Assembly (NCBI GenBank): GCA_031282665.1
Contig: JAITDH010000242.1
Coordinates: forward strand, 1 to 11,360
Reading direction: 5' to 3'
Source: Zoogloeaceae bacterium
Lineage (GTDB): Bacteria; Pseudomonadota; Gammaproteobacteria; Burkholderiales; Rhodocyclaceae
DNA length: 11,360 nucleotides
The translations under genes were made by a program, and so were the position numbers. Positions 6,867-11,360 of the stretch are shown in pieces. The number at the start of each line of letters is the position of its first letter. Within the stretch, counting starts at the first letter, position 1. Below the pieces are notes generated by a model. That model saw only the letters and a program-made list of their open reading frames with translations, was not told the origin of the DNA and did not search any database.

Positions 6867-7604
6867 ATGAGCGAAACTTTGCAATTGTCGCCAGCGGCGC
6901 AGGAATTCGTCGCCGGCGTCAAGGCGGATGGGGAAAAGGCTTTCCGCGTCCTGCGCGAAACGGGCACGACGACGGCCTTCGGAACGGTCGGCTTCGTCGT
7001 GCGGATTCCGGGCGAGAACAAGCTGGTGGTGGTCAACGACCCCGGCCCCTGGAACCGCGGCGAGAGCGTCACCCCCGCCATCTACGACCTGGACGGCAAA
7101 CTCCTCGGCGGCGGCAAGGGACTGGGCGGCGACAACCGCTACGCCAAGCTCTTCCGCGTGCGTCCGGAAATCACCGTCATTTCCCACGTGCATACCCCCT
7201 ATGTCGCCGTCTGGGGACAGACGCACCGCACCCTGCCCATCACCTACGTGGCCTTCCAGCGCCATCATCTCCTGAAGGAGATCCCGATCTACATCGACCG
7301 CCGCCAGGATGAGGTGGATTTCATCATCGAGAAGATCGAGGAGAATCCGCACAACACCGCCATCCTCGAAGCCAACGGCGGCGGCACCGTCTGGGGCAGG
7401 AAGGGAATCCGCGAGCATGTGGAAAACATCATCCTGTTCGAGGAGGCGGCGCAGCTCGCCACGCTTTCCGAACTGGTCGGCGGCCCGCGCACCTTTGGCG
7501 CGGGCGTCCTGTGGCGCAACTGGCACATGACCGGACTCTACGAGGAAGGCAAGGCGCTGGGGCTGGTGCCCACCGACGATTTGCGCTGGAACGGCGGCAA
7601 ATGA
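6867..7604 (+). CDS. class II aldolase/adducin-fold protein
   Basis: A 245-residue cytoplasmic protein with the class II aldolase fold. ISHVHTPYVAVWGQTH holds His107 and His109, the HxH pair that in L-fuculose-phosphate aldolase binds zinc. The third ligand region, normally HHG or NHG, reads EANGGGTVWG here, so that His is missing, and the catalytic Glu expected near residue 88 is not evident either. The protein may therefore bind metal differently or catalyse something other than a retro-aldol cleavage. The ATG at 6867 is chosen because GGAG at 6855 is well placed; an upstream in-frame GTG at 6858 overlaps that ribosome-binding site. A terminator follows the stop. Its place among monooxygenases and a DszB-like protein suggests it processes the carbon skeleton left after sulfur removal, but that is inference. 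Confidence 0.82.
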   Translation: MSETLQLSPAAQEFVAGVKADGEKAFRVLRETGTTTAFGTVGFVVRIPGENKLVVVNDPGPWNRGESVTPAIYDLDGKLLGGGKGLGGDNRYAKLFRVRPEITVISHVHTPYVAVWGQTHRTLPITYVAFQRHHLLKEIPIYIDRRQDEVDFIIEKIEENPHNTAILEANGGGTVWGRKGIREHVENIILFEEAAQLATLSELVGGPRTFGAGVLWRNWHMTGLYEEGKALGLVPTDDLRWNGGK

Positions 7605-7614
7605 GAGACTGACG

Positions 7615-7640
7615 ACGGCGGGGATGACTCCCGCCGTTTT
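7615..7640 (+). terminator. terminator after the aldolase-fold gene
   Basis: ACGGCGGG (7615-7622) pairs with CCCGCCGT (7630-7637) across a seven-base loop and is followed by TTT, with a further ATTTT a few bases on. It begins 11 bases after the stop codon. The stem is strong and the T-run short, so some read-through into the nitroreductase gene is likely. Confidence 0.6.
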
Positions 7641-7682
7641 GAATTTTCAACCTACTGCATTTCAACCCACTGGAGTCCTGCC

Positions 7683-8270
7683 ATGAGTGAACGTCAAGCC
7701 GAACGGGAGATCGCCTCCCTTTTCCTGGAACGCTGGTCGCCCCGCGCCTTCGATGAAACGGAGATCAGCGAAACCGACCTGCAACGCCTCTTCGAAGCGG
7801 CGCGCTGGGCGCCTTCCGCCTACAACGCGCAACCCTGGCGGTTCGTGTATGCGCGGCGGGGCACGCCCCATTGGGAAACCTTCCTGGATTTCCTGATTCC
7901 CTTCAACCGGGATTGGGCGCGGCGCGCTGGCGCGCTCGTGTTCGTGTTTTCCGAACGGAAGTTCCTGCAACCGGGCAAGACGGAAGCCATCGAAACGGGC
8001 TTCGCCTCCTACGATACCGGCGCCGCGGTGGGCTTTCTCGCCTTGCAGGCAAGCTTTTCCGGCCTCCACGCGCACATCATCGGCGGTTTCGACGGGGCGC
8101 GCATCGTCGAAGCGCTGGGCGTTCCCGAAAATTTCAAGCTGGAAAGCGCCATCGTGATCGGGCGCAAAGGCAACCCGGCGGTATTGCCGGAGGGCCTGCA
8201 AGCGCGGGAATTCCCCAGCGGGCGCAACCCCCTGCAAAGCTTCTTCGCCGAGGGAAAATTCGGATTCTGA
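7683..8270 (+). CDS. nitroreductase-family FMN oxidoreductase
   Basis: A 195-residue protein of the NADPH/NADH-dependent nitroreductase family. RWSPRAF (residues 17-23) is the usual FMN phosphate-binding motif, and AARWAPSAYNAQPWRF (39-54) is the second conserved flavin segment; the C-terminal IVIGRKGNP matches the family's IGYP-like strand. Such proteins are dimeric and cytoplasmic and reduce quinones, nitro compounds or flavins. GGAG eight bases before the ATG supports this start. It lies 78 bases after the aldolase-fold gene, with a terminator between. LLM monooxygenases need reduced FMN, and no SsuE/MsuE-type flavin reductase is visible, so supplying FMNH2 is a plausible job; reduction of an organosulfur or unsaturated intermediate is another. 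The family is certain; the role is inferred. Confidence 0.9.
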   Translation: MSERQAEREIASLFLERWSPRAFDETEISETDLQRLFEAARWAPSAYNAQPWRFVYARRGTPHWETFLDFLIPFNRDWARRAGALVFVFSERKFLQPGKTEAIETGFASYDTGAAVGFLALQASFSGLHAHIIGGFDGARIVEALGVPENFKLESAIVIGRKGNPAVLPEGLQAREFPSGRNPLQSFFAEGKFGF

Positions 8271-8312
8271 ACGCATCCGGGTCGGGCGGCAATGTGGTTT
8301 TGGTTGGTTTTT

Positions 8313-8444
8313 GTAGGTTGGATAAGCCGAAGGCGTAATCCGACAATCGTTCAATACCGGCGCTTGCGCCGCTGTTCTTTGATTTGCGATGCTGCGCATC
8401 GGTGTGGTTGAAATGTCGGATTGCGCTTCGCTTATCCAACCTAC
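8313..8444. repeat. palindromic repeat family, copy B
   Basis: The left arm is 8313-8345 (GTAGGTTGGATAAGCC onward, ending GTAATCCGACA); the right arm is 8414-8444 (TGTCGGATTGCGC onward, ending TATCCAACCTAC). The core has the same GGCGCTTGCGCC palindrome and GCGATGCTGCGCATCGG segment as copy A, with one rather than two GCGATGC units. It lies 42 bases after the nitroreductase stop, in the same orientation as copies A and C. Confidence 0.88.
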
Positions 8445-8537
8445 GAAACCGACGCCACGTCCCCCTCTGTTTTGCCAGGCCGGGAAAAATTAAACCCGCC
8501 GGCTCTCGTGTCATGCCCCGTCGATTCCCGCCAAGCC

Positions 8538-8666
8538 GTAGGTTGGATCAGCCGAAGGCGTAATCCGACAATCGTCCATTATCGGCGCTTGCGCCGCTGT
8601 CTTAGGTTTGCGATGCCATGCATCGTGGGGCACGAATGTCGGATTACGCTTCGCTTATCCAAGCTA
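8538..8666. repeat. palindromic repeat family, copy C
   Basis: The left arm is 8538-8570 (GTAGGTTGGATCAGCC onward), almost identical to copy B; the right arm is 8637-8666 (TGTCGGATTACGC onward, ending CCAAGCTAC). It follows copy B after 93 bases. Together the two fill most of the 668-base gap between the nitroreductase and activator genes; the rest of that gap is the AT-rich control region from about 8680. Confidence 0.88.
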
Positions 8667-8746
8667 CAACGCATTGTTTTCCATCTATTTCTTGTTTTTC
8701 CCGATGATTCATTTCCAGCCAAAACAATTACATGAATGAATCGCCC

Positions 8747-8762
8747 TGTTATTTATCCAACA
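8747..8762. promoter_or_regulatory. predicted operator 1 before the activator gene
   Basis: TGTTA TTTATC CAACA fits TGYTG-N6-CARCA with one mismatch. It sits in a longer inverted repeat, CCCTGTT (8744-8750) against AACAGGG (8759-8765). Its centre is 21 bases, two helical turns, from operator 2. Confidence 0.6.
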
Positions 8763-8764
8763 GG

Positions 8765-8786
8765 GTCTGTTGATATTTCAACAGAC
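8765..8786. promoter_or_regulatory. predicted operator 2 before the activator gene
   Basis: A near-perfect 22-base palindrome: nine-base arms GTCTGTTGA and TCAACAGAC around four bases. The inner 16 bases (8768-8783) are an exact TGTTG-N6-CAACA match. It overlaps the likely -35 box, so occupancy could repress the gene for the activator itself. Confidence 0.72.
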
Positions 8787-8806
8787 GGGTTCCCAAGCCC
8801 TACAAT
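8778..8806 (+). promoter_or_regulatory. possible sigma70 promoter of the activator gene
   Basis: TCAACA (8778-8783) and TACAAT (8801-8806) are separated by 17 bases. The -10 box is good and the -35 box fair (4 of 6). No sigma54 box was found in the 150-base leader, which is far more AT-rich than the surrounding DNA. Confidence 0.35.
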
Positions 8807-8938
8807 ATCGAGATCCAAAGATATATGCATTATTGTGCTATATAAAGCCGAATAAATTCTTTCTCCATTCGTTGTCCAGTGACTACCATTCCTCCATAAA
8901 AAGAATAAAGCCCTGTCTCTCATGGAGAAAGAAGTCAT

Positions 8939-10171
8939 ATGGTGAATTATTCTTCAGATTCGGGCTCGCTGTCGCTATCGCTTGCCGAAGACGAAACCGA
9001 CCCACTGGGCGACGGTTCCGATATCGGCTCCGATCCCGACCTCGAACCCGGCGCCCTCGATACGGGTGATTTTCCCGCCGTCGTTCCGAACGGGCGTTCT
9101 GCTCATGGCCCCGTCCATGGCCAGGGCGGTGTGCTGACCTTCCGGGAACCGCATGCGTTCTCGCTGAGTATCCGCGCCAAGGCGCTGGTGTTCGAAGATC
9201 CCAAATCTCGCCAGATCCAGGAACGCATCGCGCGGCTCGCGCCATGCGACGCCAGCATCCTGATCCGCGGCGCGACCGGCACCGGCAAGGAACTGGTGGC
9301 CCGCTACATCCACGCGCAAAGCCACCGCGCGCGAAAACCCTTCCTCGGCGTCAATTGCGGCGCGATCGCGGAAAACCTGATCGAGACCGAACTGTTCGGC
9401 TACGAGCGCGGCGCGTTTACCGGCGCGACGGTCTCCCGCGCGGGCTGGTTCGAATCCGCCGACGGCGGCACGCTCTTCCTCGACGAAATCGGCGACCTGC
9501 CACTCAACCAGCAGGTCAAGCTGTTGCGCGTGCTCCAGGAGCGCGAAGTCGTGCGCGTGGGATCGCGGCGGCCCGTTCCCGTCAATGTCCGCCTGATCGC
9601 CGCGACCAATGTGGATCTGGAAGAAGCCGTGGCCGCCGGGCGCTTCCGCGAGGACCTGTATTACCGCCTCAAGGTCGCCATGCTCCACCTGCCGCCCCTG
9701 CACGAGCGCCCGGGCGACATTCCCGTGCTGCTCAACCACTTCATCCAATATTATTCGCAACGCCTGTCATGCCGGGGATTTTCCGTCGCGCCCGCGACGC
9801 TGGAACAGCTCGTCGCCTATCCCTGGCCGGGGAACATCCGCGAACTGGAAAACGCCGTGCACCACGCGCTGATCGTCTGCCGCGACAAGTCGCTGCGCCT
9901 CGAGGACTTCGGCCTGGCCGCCATGCCCCCTTCTTCCGCGACTGCCGCCGCCGCGCACGGTCATCCGTCGCTGGAGGCGGCGCTGCTGGACATCTACGCC
10001 GGACGTTCGAGGGATGACACCGTTTCGATCGACGAACAGATCGAGAAGACCATCATTTCGACCGCCTTCGAATACAGCCACCGCAACCAGTCCGCGACCG
10101 CGCGCCTGCTGGGGGTCACCCGCAACGTCGCGCGCACCCGCTTGCAACGCTTCGGATTCATCGACGATTGA
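8939..10171 (+). CDS. sigma54-dependent activator, SfnR-like layout
   Basis: A 410-residue bacterial enhancer-binding protein. The AAA+ domain spans about residues 85-315: Walker A GATGTGKE (111-118, usually GESGTGKE), the sigma54-contacting loop GAFTGA (158-163), Walker B LFLDE (179-183) and the arginine-finger stretch FREDLYYRL (236-244). A Fis-type helix-turn-helix lies near residues 383-407. The N-terminus has no receiver, GAF or PAS domain, only about 60 acidic, Ser/Asp/Gly-rich residues. A sensor-less layout is also seen in SfnR, the activator of dimethylsulfone use in Pseudomonas, and in PspF. Two sigma54 promoters lie in this window, before a monooxygenase gene and before the second DszB-like gene. 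They share a palindrome with this gene's own upstream region, so these are its probable targets. GGAG lies 11 bases before the ATG. The class is certain; the sulfur-starvation role is inferred. Confidence 0.94.
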   Translation: MVNYSSDSGSLSLSLAEDETDPLGDGSDIGSDPDLEPGALDTGDFPAVVPNGRSAHGPVHGQGGVLTFREPHAFSLSIRAKALVFEDPKSRQIQERIARLAPCDASILIRGATGTGKELVARYIHAQSHRARKPFLGVNCGAIAENLIETELFGYERGAFTGATVSRAGWFESADGGTLFLDEIGDLPLNQQVKLLRVLQEREVVRVGSRRPVPVNVRLIAATNVDLEEAVAAGRFREDLYYRLKVAMLHLPPLHERPGDIPVLLNHFIQYYSQRLSCRGFSVAPATLEQLVAYPWPGNIRELENAVHHALIVCRDKSLRLEDFGLAAMPPSSATAAAAHGHPSLEAALLDIYAGRSRDDTVSIDEQIEKTIISTAFEYSHRNQSATARLLGVTRNVARTRLQRFGFIDD

Positions 10172-10196
10172 TTTTCGGGCGGTTGGTTGCCGGAAT

Positions 10197-10212
10197 TGCT
10201 GGAATTTCAGCA
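10197..10212. promoter_or_regulatory. predicted activator site (TGCTG-N6-CAGCA)
   Basis: TGCTG GAATTT CAGCA, a palindrome with 14 of 16 symmetric bases, centred about 85 bases before the predicted start of transcription of the second DszB-like gene. Its outer arms equal those of site 1 at 3120. Unlike the other two regions, no second site is seen 21-22 bases away. Confidence 0.65.
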
Positions 10213-10245
10213 GGTCGTCGCCTATGAAAAATAAAAACCCTTTGA

Positions 10246-10258
10246 AATCAATCCATTG
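10246..10258 (+). promoter_or_regulatory. IHF binding site
   Basis: AATCAATCCATTG is an exact match to the IHF consensus WATCAANNNNTTR. It is preceded by an A-rich tract (10226-10237), as strong IHF sites often are. It lies between the activator site and the -24 box, where DNA bending would bring the activator to sigma54 polymerase. Confidence 0.72.
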
Positions 10259-10263
10259 GATGC

Positions 10264-10280
10264 TGGACTGATTTTTGCAA
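10264..10280 (+). promoter_or_regulatory. sigma54 -24/-12 promoter of the second DszB-like gene
   Basis: TGGACTG-ATTT-TTGCA matches the sigma54 consensus at 9 of 12 positions, including the GG, the GC with exact ten-base spacing, and the whole TTGCA element. Predicted start of transcription is near 10290, leaving a leader of about 34 bases that contains AAGGAG. Confidence 0.8.
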
Positions 10281-10323
10281 ACCTTGTCTCGCCATGCTCA
10301 AACAATGCAAAAGGAGACAAGAC

Positions 10324-11360
10324 ATGCGCGAAGTATTGGACACCCTCTGGTATACCCGCTGTCCGGTGCCGACCGGACTGGGCATTGCCGTGCAGAAAGG
10401 CTGGCTGGACGCCAGCTTCCGGCAGCGGAACACCCGTATCCGCTCGCTCCTGGATTCCGAGGATCTGGCGATCCGGGAATCCCATTTCGACCATACCCTG
10501 CGCAACTCGGTGCGCCACGGCGGCAGCATCCCCGCCCTGTGGGCGCGTTCGGTAGGGAGCGAAACCCGTCTCCTGGGGCTTTCCTGGCTCGACGAGACAC
10601 AGCGCATCCTGACCCTGCCGGATTCCGGCATCCGCACGATCAAGGACCTGCGCGGCCGCCGTTTCGGCCTGCCGCTGCGCGCGGATGTGCCGATCGATTT
10701 CCCTCGCGCGCAGGCCCTGCGCGGCCTGGAAAATGCCCTGCGTCTCAAGGGGCTGGCGGTGGGGGATGTGGAGATCGTGGATTTTCCGCTTGATGCCGGT
10801 TTCGGCGGCACGACAGGCGGCAACCTGTTCGGCCCCGCGCGCTCCGGCGGCCAGAACGCCGAACTGCTCGGCCTCCTGCGCGGCGAGGTGGATGCCATCT
10901 TCCTGAAGGGCGTGCTGGCGGTCGAATTCGCGCATCATTTCCGGCTGCGCACCGTGATCGACACGGGCGCGCATCCCGATCCGCTGGTGCGCGCCAACAA
11001 CGGCACGCCGCGCACCCTGAGCGTGGATCGGCATCTGATCGAGCACCATTTCGACGCTGCGGTGCTGCTCCTCGAACAGGTCCTGCGGGCCGAGGTCTGG
11101 GCAAGCAGCCATGCCGAGGAAACCCGGCGCTTCCTGGCGCTGGAATCCAACAGCAGCGAACATTGGGTCAGCCAAGCTTACGGCGAGAACGCCCATCTCG
11201 GCCTGCGCACCGAACTGGCGGAAAACGCGATCCACGCCCTGCAGGATCTGGCGGATTTCCTCTATCGCTGGAATTTCATTCCCACGCCGGTCGACACGAG
11301 CGAATGGATCGACGCGCGCCCCCTGGAAGAAGCCGGCCGAACGGCGCGCGACACCCTGGA
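10324..11360 (+). CDS. DszB-like sulfinate desulfinase candidate (2), 3' partial
   Basis: An open frame of 345 codons running off the window. By comparison with its paralogue at 5654 only the last few residues are missing. It has no signal peptide: the protein starts MREVLDTLWYTRCPVPTG. Cys13, His54 and Arg64 (SHFDHTLRNSVRHGG) match the DszB catalytic Cys27, His60 and Arg70, with the ten-residue His-Arg gap kept and HF after the arginine-minus-ten His as I recall in DszB. Further blocks shared with the paralogue are TRLLGLSWLDE, PDSGI, VDAIFLKG, ANNGTPR and EWIDARPL. AAGGAG precedes the ATG at good spacing. The gene has its own sigma54 promoter with activator and IHF sites, so it is probably induced with the monooxygenases. 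Whether the two paralogues differ in substrate or form a heteromer cannot be told. Confidence 0.8.
   Translation, partial: MREVLDTLWYTRCPVPTGLGIAVQKGWLDASFRQRNTRIRSLLDSEDLAIRESHFDHTLRNSVRHGGSIPALWARSVGSETRLLGLSWLDETQRILTLPDSGIRTIKDLRGRRFGLPLRADVPIDFPRAQALRGLENALRLKGLAVGDVEIVDFPLDAGFGGTTGGNLFGPARSGGQNAELLGLLRGEVDAIFLKGVLAVEFAHHFRLRTVIDTGAHPDPLVRANNGTPRTLSVDRHLIEHHFDAAVLLLEQVLRAEVWASSHAEETRRFLALESNSSEHWVSQAYGENAHLGLRTELAENAIHALQDLADFLYRWNFIPTPVDTSEWIDARPLEEAGRTARDTL

Noticed and set aside
8421..8735. 104-codon open frame on the plus strand
   Set aside because: It is read mostly from repeat copies B and C, has no Shine-Dalgarno and no family resemblance.
8770..9069. Plus-strand open frame overlapping the activator gene
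   Set aside because: It runs through the AT-rich leader and out of frame into the activator gene; no start signal and no domain.
10197..10212. Rho-independent terminator for the activator gene
   Set aside because: The stem would be only five base pairs and is not followed by a T-run; it matches the activator motif better.
1..11360. CRISPR array, tRNA, rRNA, transposase gene or phage genes
   Set aside because: None seen: the repeats present are few, palindromic and not regularly spaced, and no RNA gene or integrase-like reading frame was recognised.

Overview
The window looks like a piece of a GC-rich proteobacterial chromosome, most likely betaproteobacterial. This rests on base composition, on SsuD/SsuA-type sulfur-scavenging genes, on a sigma54 activator with a Fis-type HTH, and on palindromic repeats of a kind I recall as common in beta/gammaproteobacteria. 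Genus cannot be set from the sequence. All ten genes lie on the plus strand; the long minus-strand reading frames are high-GC shadows.

Layout. (1) 3-377: the 3' end of an ABC-exporter ATPase, with its last codons lying in an inverted repeat that spans 324-473. (2) 503-2907: a secreted NitT/TauT-type substrate-binding protein whose stop overlaps the start of an MFS transporter (ATGA). (3) 2908-3308: a palindromic repeat, then a regulatory region with two tandem activator sites and a sigma54 -24/-12 promoter. (4) 3309-8270: two SsuD-family LLM flavin monooxygenases, a leaderless DszB-like protein, a class II aldolase-fold protein and a nitroreductase-family flavoprotein, with terminator-like hairpins after the second monooxygenase and after the aldolase-fold gene. 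(5) 8271-8938: two more copies of the palindromic repeat, then a tandem operator pair. (6) 8939-10171: a sigma54-dependent activator without a recognisable sensor domain. (7) 10172-11360: a sigma54 promoter region with activator site, IHF site and -24/-12 box, driving a second DszB-like gene that is cut by the window end.

How it may work together. LLM monooxygenases split or oxidise organosulfur compounds using reduced flavin. The two DszB-like proteins have no signal peptide, although their fold is that of periplasmic binding proteins, and both keep Cys, His and Arg at the positions that are catalytic in the sulfinate desulfinase DszB. The cluster therefore reads as a sulfone/sulfonate-to-sulfinate-to-sulfite scavenging pathway. 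The nitroreductase may supply or recycle flavin, and the binding protein and MFS carrier may handle uptake. The palindrome TGYTG-N6-CARCA occurs upstream of the first monooxygenase, upstream of the activator gene (one of two copies with a single mismatch) and upstream of the second DszB-like gene. It is a good candidate for the activator's own binding site and ties these parts into one local regulon. Substrate and final products cannot be read from the sequence.
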